A stretch of DNA of 64,000 nucleotides from Paraburkholderia dinghuensis. GTDB taxonomy: Bacteria > Pseudomonadota > Gammaproteobacteria > Burkholderiales > Burkholderiaceae. The first letter of the stretch is position 1, and the number at the start of each line of letters is the position of its first letter. Position numbers and translations under genes: made by a program. Below are positions 8,401 to 16,881 of the stretch, in pieces. Location: assembly GCF_003837865.1 (NCBI RefSeq), contig NZ_RQIS01000009.1, forward strand, positions 1 through 64,000. The letters run 5' to 3'. Below the pieces are notes generated by a model. That model was not told the origin of the DNA. It did not search any database and worked only from the letters and a program-made list of their open reading frames with translations.

Positions 8401-9410
8401 CGACGCTTGTGACAGGAGCCACAAGCGGGCTCGGCAAAAACGCCGTGACGTTTCTCGCTGCGCGGCAACAGGCTGTGCGTGGCACCGGGCGAAACCTGCG
8501 CGCGGGCGCGGCACTACGGGCGCAAGGCGTCGAATTTCTTCCGGCGGACCTCGCGACCGCGCGGGAGGGCGAGTTCGACCGTCTGCTCGATGGCGTCGAT
8601 AACGTCTGGCATTGCGCCGCGTTGTCCTCTCCGTGGGGCCGCTGCGACGACTTCTACGCGGCAAACGTGGTTGCGACTACGCGGCTCGCGCATGCGGCTG
8701 TGCGGAGCGGCGTGCGCCGGTTCGTCCACATCTCGACGCCGTCACTCTATTTCGACTACCGGCATCGCATGGGCATCCCAGAGACGTTTCGCCCAGCGCG
8801 CTACGTCAACCACTATGCGAACACGAAAGCGCAGGCTGAGGAGGCGATTCGCGCCATCGCTGCCCAGCATTGCGCGACCACGTTCGTTATGTTGAGGCCA
8901 CGCGGCATTTTCGGTCCGCACGACCGGGTGTTGATTCCACGCATCCTGCGGGTCCTGCGAGAGCGGGGTGGCCGCTTGCCGCTGCCGCGCGGAGGTGACG
9001 CCAGGCTCGACCTGACGTATGTCGACAACGTCGTGCACGCGATGCAACTCGCGACGATGCGGGAGAACCTTCCCAGTGGCGAGGCGTTCAACATCACAAA
9101 TGGCGAGCCGGCGATCCTGCGCGACATTCTTGAGGCAATGCTTAGGCCGCTTAGGATTCCTTTCCGGTTCGTGGGTCTGCCGTACGCCTTTCTGGATGCC
9201 GCAGCGCGCGTCATGCAGTCCGGCGCCGCCCTGACTGGACGGGAACCGGCGTTCACGCGCTACAGCATCGGTGCGTTGCAGTACGACATGACACTCGACA
9301 TCGAAGAAGCGCGGCGTGTGCTTGGCTATCGGCCGATTGTGTCGCTTGCGGACGGAATCGATTCAACCGTTCAGTGGATAAAGGCGCATGGCGACGATTA
9401 CGGTCTTTGA
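8397..9410 (+). CDS. Extended SDR, NAD(P)-dependent epimerase/3-beta-HSD type
   Basis: This 337-residue enzyme has an N-terminal Rossmann nucleotide site TGATSGLG (residues 6-12) and the catalytic YANTK pair (Tyr140, Lys144), with Ser near 113-116. The extended length and LTYVDNVVHAM segment match the 3-beta-hydroxysteroid dehydrogenase/epimerase group, to which OleD also belongs. Next to a ketosynthase III it is well placed to reduce the beta-keto product to a beta-hydroxy compound. That role is inferred from context. It starts inside the stop of the ketosynthase gene (ATGA). Confidence 0.8.
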   Translation: MTTLVTGATSGLGKNAVTFLAARQQAVRGTGRNLRAGAALRAQGVEFLPADLATAREGEFDRLLDGVDNVWHCAALSSPWGRCDDFYAANVVATTRLAHAAVRSGVRRFVHISTPSLYFDYRHRMGIPETFRPARYVNHYANTKAQAEEAIRAIAAQHCATTFVMLRPRGIFGPHDRVLIPRILRVLRERGGRLPLPRGGDARLDLTYVDNVVHAMQLATMRENLPSGEAFNITNGEPAILRDILEAMLRPLRIPFRFVGLPYAFLDAAARVMQSGAALTGREPAFTRYSIGALQYDMTLDIEEARRVLGYRPIVSLADGIDSTVQWIKAHGDDYGL

Positions 9411-10194
9411 GGCCGGATACTGTACGCACGCGGCGTGTATGGCGCTGCGCGGCGCCGGTATGAACACCTGCCGCTTTCCCGCCCGTGCGTACCTGATCGA
9501 AACAGCCCGCGGCCGCTGGCTATGGGACACGGGTTATGCATCGCATTTCATCGACAGCACGCGCAGCGGCGTGTTCGCATGGTACCGGCGTGTGACGCCC
9601 GTGCACTTCGACGAACGGGAGGCGATCGTAAAGCAGCTGCACGAGCGCGGCATACATGCTCGGGATCTCAACGCCGTGATTCTGTCGCACTTTCACGGCG
9701 ACCACATCGCTGGATTGCGCGATCTGCAGGGTGCACCAACCTGGTTGTCCGGCACCGGTTGGGCTGCTACGCGATCGCTGCGCGGCATTGGCGCGTTGCG
9801 CAAGGCATTCGTGCCTGGTCTTATTCCACCGGATTTTGAGTCGTCGGTGACGGCGGTCGAGCGTTTCGATCAGGTCGAACTGCCCGCTGAACTCGCGCCG
9901 TTTACGCACGCCTACGCGGCACCGGGCGCGAGCGGTGAGTTGCTGATCGTCGAACTGCCTGGGCATGCTGCGGGTCATCTGGGCGCGTTCGTCGCAACCG
10001 AAAGGGGTTGGGTTCTGCTCGCATCCGATGCCGCCTGGTCGCCAACGAGCTATCGCGAACTGGTTGGTCCGTCACGGCTCGCTAACTTCATCATGGACGA
10101 TTCGCGTCAGTACTACGAAACGATTCGCAAACTGAACCAGCTATACCGACGCGGAAGCGTGAGCATCCAGCTGACGCATGAGGGTGACCTGTGA
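9388..10194 (+). CDS. Metallo-beta-lactamase-fold hydrolase
   Basis: This 268-residue protein has the signature HFHGDH (His101, His103, Asp105, His106), then GHAAGH (third metal ligand region near 195), LASD (bridging Asp) and a C-terminal LTHEGD His. This is the lactonase/glyoxalase-II-like form of the fold, which hydrolyses esters, thioesters or lactones with two metal ions. No signal peptide is seen. The gene overlaps the SDR gene by 23 bases. In this cluster it may release a thioester or open a lactone, but the substrate is unknown. Confidence 0.8.
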   Translation: MATITVFEAGYCTHAACMALRGAGMNTCRFPARAYLIETARGRWLWDTGYASHFIDSTRSGVFAWYRRVTPVHFDEREAIVKQLHERGIHARDLNAVILSHFHGDHIAGLRDLQGAPTWLSGTGWAATRSLRGIGALRKAFVPGLIPPDFESSVTAVERFDQVELPAELAPFTHAYAAPGASGELLIVELPGHAAGHLGAFVATERGWVLLASDAAWSPTSYRELVGPSRLANFIMDDSRQYYETIRKLNQLYRRGSVSIQLTHEGDL

Positions 10195-11477
10195 TCCGCC
10201 TCGTGAACGTGCTCTACTCTTACTGGAAGGCGAAACAGCTCAGATTCGAGAGTCGAGCGGCGCTCGAGCATCATCAGCAGCGCAGGTTGCGCGAATTCGC
10301 TTCGACGCGACTCGTGCGCAGCCCTTACTTCGCGCCTTACGTCGGACAGCCGCTCCACACATGGCCGACGATGACAAAAGCGCTGATGATGGAGCACTTC
10401 GACCGGATCAACACCGCGCAACTCAAGCTCGCTGACGTGCTGGAGTGTGCGCTGCAAGCCGAGCGCACGCGCGATTTCTCGCAGACGGTCAAGGGCTACA
10501 GCGTCGGACTTTCATCCGGCACTTCCGGCTCGCGCGGGGTGTTCGTGGTAAGCCCTACCGAACAGGCGAAGTGGGCCGGGGTAATGCTGGCACGGCTGCT
10601 GCCGGGTGGACTCTTCGCCGGCGAGCGCGTGGCTTTGTTTCTGCGTGCGAACAACAATCTTTATTCCGCCGTGCGCAGCCCGTGGCTCACGTTCGAGTTC
10701 TTCGACCTGATGTCGCCGTTCGCGCAGCAATTCGAGCGCCTTGAACGATACGCGCCCACGATCGTGGTCGGCCCGGCGCAGGCGTTGCGTGCACTGGCCG
10801 AGGCGACCCTGGCGGGCCAGCTCGCAATCCAGCCACGCAAGGTCATCTCAGGCGCGGAGGTACTGGAACCGTTCGATCGTGAATTCCTTGCCCGGTCACT
10901 CGGACCTGTAGGCGAGGTCTATCAGGCAACCGAAGGTTTTCTCGGTTCGACGTGTTCGCACGGGACGCTGCATCTGAACGAGGCGCATATCCATATTGAA
11001 CCGCAATGGCTGGATGAACACCGCTTCGTGCCGTTGATCACCGATTTCACACGCACCACGCAGCCGATCGTTCGCTACCGGCTGGACGATATCCTGGTGA
11101 AGCGCGCCGACCCTTGCCCGTGCGGCTGTCACGAGATGGCGCTCGAGCGGATCGAGGGGCGTTGCGACGATCTTCTCCGTCTGCCCGGACACGATGGACG
11201 CATGGTCGACGTATTTGCAGACGGACTTTCGCGTGCGATCGCGCAGGTGCTGCCACTCGCCGCCGACTATCGGCTGGTGCAGACGGGCAGGGCACATCTC
11301 GCGCTTTACGTTGAGGGGCTGCACGAAGGACTCGACACCTGCAAAACGCATCTCGACCATTTTCTCGCGCGTCAGGGCGTAGAAACATCGCAACTTGTCT
11401 GGACGTTGAGTTCGACGCTGCCGCACGTCGATTTCGGCGCCAAGCGGCGACGCATCGTGCGACGCGAGGATCTTTGA
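10191..11477 (+). CDS. PaaK/CapK-type adenylate-forming enzyme (F390-synthetase-related)
   Basis: This 428-residue protein has the phosphate-binding loop SSGTSGSRG (residues 108-116) and later elements of the phenylacetate-CoA ligase/CapK branch: SGAEVLEP, YQATEGFLGSTC, and ITDFTRTTQPIVRYRLDD near the hinge. This branch activates carboxylates as acyl-adenylates. The subgroup annotated as F390-synthetase-related has no tested function that I know of. It starts with GTG, overlapping the previous stop as GTGA. In the cluster it probably activates an acid or hydroxy acid, similar in logic to OleC, which belongs to a different AMP-ligase branch. Confidence 0.75.
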   Translation: MIRLVNVLYSYWKAKQLRFESRAALEHHQQRRLREFASTRLVRSPYFAPYVGQPLHTWPTMTKALMMEHFDRINTAQLKLADVLECALQAERTRDFSQTVKGYSVGLSSGTSGSRGVFVVSPTEQAKWAGVMLARLLPGGLFAGERVALFLRANNNLYSAVRSPWLTFEFFDLMSPFAQQFERLERYAPTIVVGPAQALRALAEATLAGQLAIQPRKVISGAEVLEPFDREFLARSLGPVGEVYQATEGFLGSTCSHGTLHLNEAHIHIEPQWLDEHRFVPLITDFTRTTQPIVRYRLDDILVKRADPCPCGCHEMALERIEGRCDDLLRLPGHDGRMVDVFADGLSRAIAQVLPLAADYRLVQTGRAHLALYVEGLHEGLDTCKTHLDHFLARQGVETSQLVWTLSSTLPHVDFGAKRRRIVRREDL

Positions 11478-12127
11478 TGAACTACGCCGTCACGCAGGTT
11501 CCATTGCGCGCGCGCATGACGATGATGTTGGCGGGTTGGGGCACCGTCGGCCTGTGCTACGCGGTTGGCCGGATAACGTCCGGCGTTCCGCACATCCTGC
11601 ATGAAAACACGCTCGATCTGCTCGTGCCGTTCGACGCGTCAGCGATCTGGCTGTACCTGTCGTTCTTCATTCTTGTCCCTGCCGCTTATCTATGCGCTGC
11701 GCCAGAGCGGCTCAGGCCGGTCACCCGCGCGATGCAGCTGTCGGCGGTGGTGGCCGCCACCGTCTTCGTGGCGTGGCCGACGACGCTGGTCTACCCCACC
11801 AGTCCATCCGGGACGGCGAGCGCCATCGTGCTGACGCTGCTCACCCGATTCGACTCGCCGCAGAACTGCCTGCCATCGCTGCACGGCGCGCTCACGTTGC
11901 TCTGTGTGGTCGCACTGTGGCAGCGGGACCGGCCGTGGCGCAGTGCCTTCGTTGTCGTGTGGGGGCTTGCCGTCATGTGGTCGATTGTTGCGGCACGGCG
12001 CCATCTTTCCATTGATCTCGGCGCAGGCGTATTGCTCGGCGCTGTCTGCGCGTGCCTTGTCACACGCCGCGCCGGTGCAACCGGCACTCAATCCGAATTC
12101 GATAACAGTCCGGAGTTTCATCCGTGA
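11477..12127 (+). CDS. PAP2/AUR1-like membrane phosphatase
   Basis: This 216-residue protein has about six hydrophobic segments and the PAP2 motifs CLPSLHGA and AARRHLSIDLGAG, the second and third catalytic blocks with the conserved His and the Arg-His-Asp set. It fits the PAP2_3 (inositol phosphorylceramide synthase/AUR1-like) group, which dephosphorylates or transfers lipid phosphates. ATG at 11477 overlaps the previous stop by one base (TGATG); a TTG at 11474 is also possible. A lipid-phosphate step here suggests that the cluster product is linked to a polar head group or needs a phosphate removed. Confidence 0.75.
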   Translation: MNYAVTQVPLRARMTMMLAGWGTVGLCYAVGRITSGVPHILHENTLDLLVPFDASAIWLYLSFFILVPAAYLCAAPERLRPVTRAMQLSAVVAATVFVAWPTTLVYPTSPSGTASAIVLTLLTRFDSPQNCLPSLHGALTLLCVVALWQRDRPWRSAFVVVWGLAVMWSIVAARRHLSIDLGAGVLLGAVCACLVTRRAGATGTQSEFDNSPEFHP

Positions 12128-13260
12128 ATGCAATGGCCCTTCCGTTACTCGGCATGCTTGCCTTCGTGCTAGCCGAACTGTTTGCAGCGAGGATGTGGAG
12201 CGGCCGTCCTATCCCATGGCGCGATGTGGTGCTGAATCTCGGCTCCGGCCACATACTGATGTGGCTCTTTCGCGGCGTCGAAATCGCCGTCTATGCATGG
12301 GTCGTCGCGCATGCCAGCCTGCACTGGGCCGAAACTTGGCCAACGCTCGTGTTGTGGGGTTTCGCACTGTTCGCGTGGGATCTCGGTTTCTACTGGATGC
12401 ACCGGATACATCACGTGCTTCCCGTTTTGTGGAGCGTGCATGTGGTGCATCACGAAGGCGAGCACTTCAATCTTTCGCTCGGCATTCGTAACGCGTGGAT
12501 CTCGTCACTGACGACGCTGCCGTTCACGTCGATTCCGCTCGCGCTTATTGGCGTGCCGTTGCCGGTGTTCATCGCGGTGTCGACGCTTCACTACACGGTG
12601 CAGTTCTACAACCACAACAGCATCGTCGCGCGCTCGGGGTGGCTCGAACGCTTCTTTATCACGCCGGCTCACCATCGCGTGCATCACGGGCAAAACCGCG
12701 AGTATCGCGACCGGAATTTCGGCGGCACGTTTCTCCTCTGGGACAAACTGTTCGGCTCATTCCAGCCGGAACTGCCGGGCGTCCCTGTGCATTACGGCGT
12801 GGCTCGCCCAACGCCATCGACAAATCCGCTCTGGGCCAACGTCGTGCCGCTGCTGCGCTATGCGGGGCTGCGCGTGCCGCGCATCGAGAATGACGCGTAC
12901 CGCAAGACCCTGCCGGACATTGCGATCGGTACAGGCGGTCTGCTGCTCTTCTGCGTTGCCGCCTACTATGTTCATCGCGACGGCACCTGGCCCGCGTGGG
13001 GCCAGTCCGTATTCTTTGCGCTGATCTTTGCCTCGACGCTGGCGCTGGGCGGCATGTCGGACGGACGTGCGTGGGGGCTGCCATGCTGGATCGCGCTCGG
13101 GTGCGCGGGGATCGTGGTGTTGCCGCTGGCCTTCGGACTAAGCGATCCACCAGGCGTGATCGCGCTTGCGCTTCTGCCGTTGCATGGATTGGCCACCCTG
13201 CGCTTCGCGCGGGCTGGTTCGGTCGTTCCATCGCCCGTGCCGGATCGTGACAGTCCATAA
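12124..13260 (+). CDS. Sterol desaturase/fatty-acid hydroxylase superfamily protein
   Basis: This 378-residue membrane protein has the eight-histidine pattern of the FA_hydroxylase family: HRIHH at 93-97, HVVHHEGEH at 106-114, and HHRVHH at 183-188, with a further His in the LHYTVQFYNH stretch. The C-terminal third (about 250-365) adds four or five hydrophobic helices, an arrangement also seen in alkylglycerol-monooxygenase-like proteins. It should be a second O2-dependent diiron oxidase acting on a lipid. It starts with GTG overlapping the PAP2 stop (GTGA). Confidence 0.8.
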   Translation: MNAMALPLLGMLAFVLAELFAARMWSGRPIPWRDVVLNLGSGHILMWLFRGVEIAVYAWVVAHASLHWAETWPTLVLWGFALFAWDLGFYWMHRIHHVLPVLWSVHVVHHEGEHFNLSLGIRNAWISSLTTLPFTSIPLALIGVPLPVFIAVSTLHYTVQFYNHNSIVARSGWLERFFITPAHHRVHHGQNREYRDRNFGGTFLLWDKLFGSFQPELPGVPVHYGVARPTPSTNPLWANVVPLLRYAGLRVPRIENDAYRKTLPDIAIGTGGLLLFCVAAYYVHRDGTWPAWGQSVFFALIFASTLALGGMSDGRAWGLPCWIALGCAGIVVLPLAFGLSDPPGVIALALLPLHGLATLRFARAGSVVPSPVPDRDSP

Positions 13261-13273
13261 GGCAACGAGTCCG

Positions 13274-14119
13274 ATGACTTCACGGCTCGCCATGCGTTTC
13301 CATCGGCGCGATATTGATTTCGGCATGGGCGCACCGATCCCCACGCACTGGCTCGGCGGAGATTGTCATCTCACGCGTTTTTATGACGCGATGTCGATCA
13401 TGTTTCCAGAGGGGGAGCGCGCGTTCATAGAAACCGTGCAGCACTATCGCAGCCGCATTAGTGCCGATGCGGAACTTGCGTATGCCGTGACGGAATTCAT
13501 CGCGCAGGAGGCGATACACACGCGCGAGCATGTGCGTTACAACCGTCGCCTTCAGGCGCAGGGGGCGCCCGTCGAGCACATCGAACGCAGCGGCGCCGCA
13601 CAACAGGAGTTTGCGCGCCGTTATCTGCCGCCGATTGTGCGTCTCGCCATTACGACCTGCCTCGAACATTTCACGGCCATGTTCGCTGACCAACTCCTGA
13701 GCGAGCCGCGCGGTCTCGACGGTGCCGATCCTGCGATGGCCGACATCTGGTTCTGGCATGCACTGGAGGAAACCGAGCACAAGGCTGTCGCATTCGACGT
13801 TCTGACCGCGGTGATGCGCAAACCGCTGCGCCGGTACGCGCTGCGTTGCGCGGCGATGCTGTTCGTCACCGTGATCTTCTCGATGCTTCAATGGCAGATG
13901 ACGTTCCAGCTGGTGAGGCACGACAGGCGCGCCACCGATATACGGGGATGGTTGCGTCTGCTGCGCGTTCTGTTCATCAGTCCGGGGCCGCTTACGCGAA
14001 TGTTGCCGCACTGGTTTGCATGGTTCCGGCCAGGGTTTCATCCGTGGCAGCGAGACAATCGCGCGCTGGTCGAACGGTTCAGCCAACGATTTGAGTCGAA
14101 ATATCGTAAGGCCGGTTAG
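13274..14119 (+). CDS. Predicted metal-dependent hydrolase (Metal_hydrol, PF10118 type)
   Basis: This 281-residue, mostly helical protein begins MTSRLAMRFHRRDIDF. It carries the Glu/His pairs of a ferritin-like dinuclear iron site: EFIAQEAIHTREH (about 75-87), CLEHFTAMF and HALEETEHKAVAFDV (about 160-175). Two hydrophobic helices follow near 195-215. Despite the family name, the residue pattern suggests a diiron oxidase-like centre. I chose ATG 13274, 13 bases after the hydroxylase stop with a weak purine-rich sequence before it. It is the last gene of the cluster and the third likely diiron enzyme in it. Confidence 0.75.
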   Translation: MTSRLAMRFHRRDIDFGMGAPIPTHWLGGDCHLTRFYDAMSIMFPEGERAFIETVQHYRSRISADAELAYAVTEFIAQEAIHTREHVRYNRRLQAQGAPVEHIERSGAAQQEFARRYLPPIVRLAITTCLEHFTAMFADQLLSEPRGLDGADPAMADIWFWHALEETEHKAVAFDVLTAVMRKPLRRYALRCAAMLFVTVIFSMLQWQMTFQLVRHDRRATDIRGWLRLLRVLFISPGPLTRMLPHWFAWFRPGFHPWQRDNRALVERFSQRFESKYRKAG

Positions 14120-14330
14120 CTGGATGCGTGGCGGAATGTAATTCAAAATCGCGCGTTGTCGAATCGCCCGAAGGTTGCAGGCACTGGTTTCCGCAGCGCA
14201 CAGCGCGGCACCCGGCGCGATCGTCAGGTGATGACGCCTGCTTATTCCACAAAACCGATGAAACGTGCACGACGCGCTCCATGCATCGGTGAATTCTCAC
14301 GTGCCATCTCGACGCAAGCTCGCATCATCA

Positions 14331-14918
14331 TTATTTTGCGGAGCGGTCATGCTCGTCCGGTCGACGCGCGTAGGCGAAAACAGAGCAAACCCGGCTCACG
14401 GTATTGGGCCGGGGTTGGCCTGACCACAAATCGTTATCCACGGTACGGTTGCCGCCCGTAGAGATGCCGACATGCCAGTGAGTCGTACCGCATAGGCTGC
14501 CTAACACAGGTACGCGTCGCGGCTTCCAGAACACCACGTCCCCTGGTTGCAGGGCGTTGGGCTCGGAAATCTTTGTCCATCCGGACAAAGCTGAGTCAAC
14601 CTGACGAACCGATGCCAGCCGGCCGACCGGATACCCTGCCTCACGCAGGATCGCGCTTACTGTATAGGCACACGAAAGCATTCCGGGGAATTTCACGCCA
14701 AGGAATGTTCCCTGCGTTGAAGCATTCCAGCGAGTCATGCCATAAAGGGAGCCATCTGGTTGCGCCGAGGCCGGCGCGTTCATCGCGGCATCGGTTAGTC
14801 GTTGTGCCAGAGGGCGAACCGGTTCATCCGCCTTCGCAAACTGCAAGACCAGCAGCAGCGGCAAGACTGATCCAGCGAACCGTGCAATATATCGACGTCT
14901 ACCGTTTCGTTTCGTCAT
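14331..14918 (-). CDS. Secreted NlpC/P60- or CHAP-like candidate cysteine peptidase
   Basis: From the ATG at 14918 (a GTG at 14930 is an alternative) the protein has 195 residues. It opens with a basic signal peptide ending near AKADE. The mature domain shows a Cys at the start of a helix (MLSCAYTVSAILREAGYPVG), then LQPGDVVFWKPRR and a His strand (THWHVGIS). This Cys-then-GDVVFW-then-His order is that of papain-like peptidoglycan hydrolases of the NlpC/P60 and CHAP groups. I infer a periplasmic or secreted wall-lytic enzyme, possibly a toxin-like amidase. No immunity gene is obvious beside it. Confidence 0.55.
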   Translation of the reverse strand: MTKRNGRRRYIARFAGSVLPLLLVLQFAKADEPVRPLAQRLTDAAMNAPASAQPDGSLYGMTRWNASTQGTFLGVKFPGMLSCAYTVSAILREAGYPVGRLASVRQVDSALSGWTKISEPNALQPGDVVFWKPRRVPVLGSLCGTTHWHVGISTGGNRTVDNDLWSGQPRPNTVSRVCSVFAYARRPDEHDRSAK

Positions 14919-14930
14919 AGGTTGGAACAC

Positions 14931-15331
14931 GCGTTATGCCGCAGACATGCACGCCCTGCTTCCTCGGGGTCTTTTCCAGGCAACCCTTCGCTCCTTTGAG
15001 CCAATCCAGAATGTGTCGACGCGCAAACTTCGTGCAGCGCTTTGTGTCGTTCAAAATCTCTGCGAATATTCTCGGCCCTGATTATTGCCAGCTACATGGA
15101 CCGGCAATAACGCATATCCGATCCTGATCGAGACAGGCAAGAAATTGCGAAGTAGTTTGCTGGGCTAGCGCATATTTAACGCAGTTATCCTGAAAAAAAT
15201 GATCTGGCGCATTGAGCAAACGCAAACGACCTGCATTGCTCACAAGATTTTCGGTTTCCTGCTTAACGCTGTGGGTGTTGGCATCCTGTAACCTGCGTTT
15301 TCACGCAGAGGCAACCGATTCGAGGCAGGCA
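14931..15331. other. Divergent spacer of 400 bases
   Basis: This lies between the leftward candidate peptidase gene and the rightward CreD-like gene, so it should carry both promoters. A frame open from 15212 reads into the CreD-like gene, but the segment before 15332 does not look like part of that protein. No clear sigma-70 pair or CreB-type direct repeat was found. Confidence 0.4.
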
Positions 15332-16699
15332 ATGACAGAAGTTGTTAGAAATATGAACCCAGCGCGGACACCGGCTTTCAAATTTGGCCTTATCGTGCTG
15401 TTGGGCGCGTTGCTTGCCGTGCCGCTTTTCTCGGTTTATCTGCTTGTCTATGATCGGCAGTCGCAATCGGATACGGCCAGGGCGGGGATTGTCGCGGGCT
15501 GGGGTGACCGGCAGACGGTGTCCGGCCCATTTCTCATCATCCCGTTCACCCGCGTGGAACAGGTTACCTCGACCGAGGCCGGCAAAACAGTCACACGCCA
15601 GAAACTCAACGATGAGTCACTGGTCGTCTCGCCGACGCAGGTGGCGATCGATACGCGCCTCGATCCGGAATTGCGCAAGGTATCGATCTACGAGGCGGTG
15701 ATCTATACCGCCAATATGCACATGCAGGGTGGCTTCACGTTGCCCGATCTCGCCGCGCTCAATATCGACCCAGGCTGGGTGCACTTTGATCAGATGCGGA
15801 TTGCATTGGGAATCGACAATTCTCGCGGATTGGCGGGTTCCCAGCCCAATGTCGCGGTGAACGGAAAGACGCTACCGCTGATTCCCGGTTCGGGTCTGAA
15901 TCAGAATTCGGGTAACGGCTTTAGTGCCATGCTTCCCGTTGCGCCCGCTCGGGGATTGCCACTACCGTTCGACATCAGCTTCCAGCTGCGCGGCCACGAC
16001 ACGATCACGGTCGTGCCGTCCGCGCAGGACACCCGGTGGCATGTGTCGTCCGTCTGGCCCAATCCGAGTTTCCTTGGCGGCTTCCTGCCCGCGTCTCGCA
16101 AGGTGACGCCGCAAGGCTTCGAAGCAGACTGGCAAATCGGGAATCTCGCCCTCAACCGGCCAACGGTGTCGATCGGGGAGCAGCAGCCGAACAGTGATGC
16201 CCAGGTGAGCGTGGCATTGATCGACACCGTGGATTTCTACAGTCAGGTGAGCCGTGCGGCGAAATATGGCTTTTTGTTCATCGGTTTCACCTTTGTCGCA
16301 CTTCTGATGTTCGACATCCTGTTCGGCGTGAACGTGCCGGGGCCAGCCTATCTGCTGGTGGGCGTGGGGCTGATTCTGTTCTTCGTGTTGCTACTCGCTT
16401 TCGCCGAGGTGATTGGTTTCTCGCTGGCCTATCTGGTGGCCAGTGGGGCGATCGTCGCGTTGCTTTCCTGTTATTCGGCTGCGATTCTGAAAAGCTGGCG
16501 ACGCTCGATAGTGATCGCCGCAATGCTTTCTGCCCTGTATGTCGTGCTTTACGTGTTGCTCAGTCTTGAGGCCTGGTCGTTGATGATCGGTTCGTTGCTG
16601 ATCTTCGCGGCGCTTGCGGCGGTGATGTACATCACGCGTAATGTGAACTGGCGCCAGATCGAGCAGCCAACGGCTACCGACGCGAACCTGGCCGAGTAA
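15332..16699 (+). CDS. creD: CreD-family inner-membrane protein
   Basis: This 455-residue protein matches the usual length of CreD (about 450). One hydrophobic helix at the N-terminus (FGLIVLLGALLAVPLFSVYLL) is followed by the characteristic large periplasmic domain of about 280 residues (GWGDRQTVSGPFLIIPF, LPFDISFQLRGHDTITVVPS). A block of five or six helices fills residues 310-440 (YGFLFIGFTFVALLMFDI, then GPAYLLVGVGLILFFVLLL). ATG 15332 is preceded by GAGGCAGGC. In E. coli creD belongs to the CreBC regulon and affects envelope stress tolerance. No creBC genes lie in this window. Confidence 0.85.
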   Translation: MTEVVRNMNPARTPAFKFGLIVLLGALLAVPLFSVYLLVYDRQSQSDTARAGIVAGWGDRQTVSGPFLIIPFTRVEQVTSTEAGKTVTRQKLNDESLVVSPTQVAIDTRLDPELRKVSIYEAVIYTANMHMQGGFTLPDLAALNIDPGWVHFDQMRIALGIDNSRGLAGSQPNVAVNGKTLPLIPGSGLNQNSGNGFSAMLPVAPARGLPLPFDISFQLRGHDTITVVPSAQDTRWHVSSVWPNPSFLGGFLPASRKVTPQGFEADWQIGNLALNRPTVSIGEQQPNSDAQVSVALIDTVDFYSQVSRAAKYGFLFIGFTFVALLMFDILFGVNVPGPAYLLVGVGLILFFVLLLAFAEVIGFSLAYLVASGAIVALLSCYSAAILKSWRRSIVIAAMLSALYVVLYVLLSLEAWSLMIGSLLIFAALAAVMYITRNVNWRQIEQPTATDANLAE

Positions 16700-16714
16700 T
16701 GGTGGCATTTTATG

Positions 16715-16751
16715 TGCGCGGCTCCGGAGTTCGGCCGGAGCGTGCGCATTT
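16715..16751 (+). terminator. Hairpin terminator after the CreD-like gene
   Basis: GCTCCGG (16721-16727) pairs with CCGGAGC (16735-16741) around a seven-base loop. After a small internal mismatch, TGCGC pairs with GCGCA. A short T run follows. The stem is strong and the U tract weak. Confidence 0.5.
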
Positions 16752-16881
16752 GAGGCCCGCAAACTACGCATTAATTGGCTATCTATAACGATGGTCTTTT
16801 CGTTTTACGTTGCCAGTTAGTTGAACACGCGTGGGTCGACCGACGTTTTGCGGGCAGGCGTATGTTGAGGGTTGGAACGGT

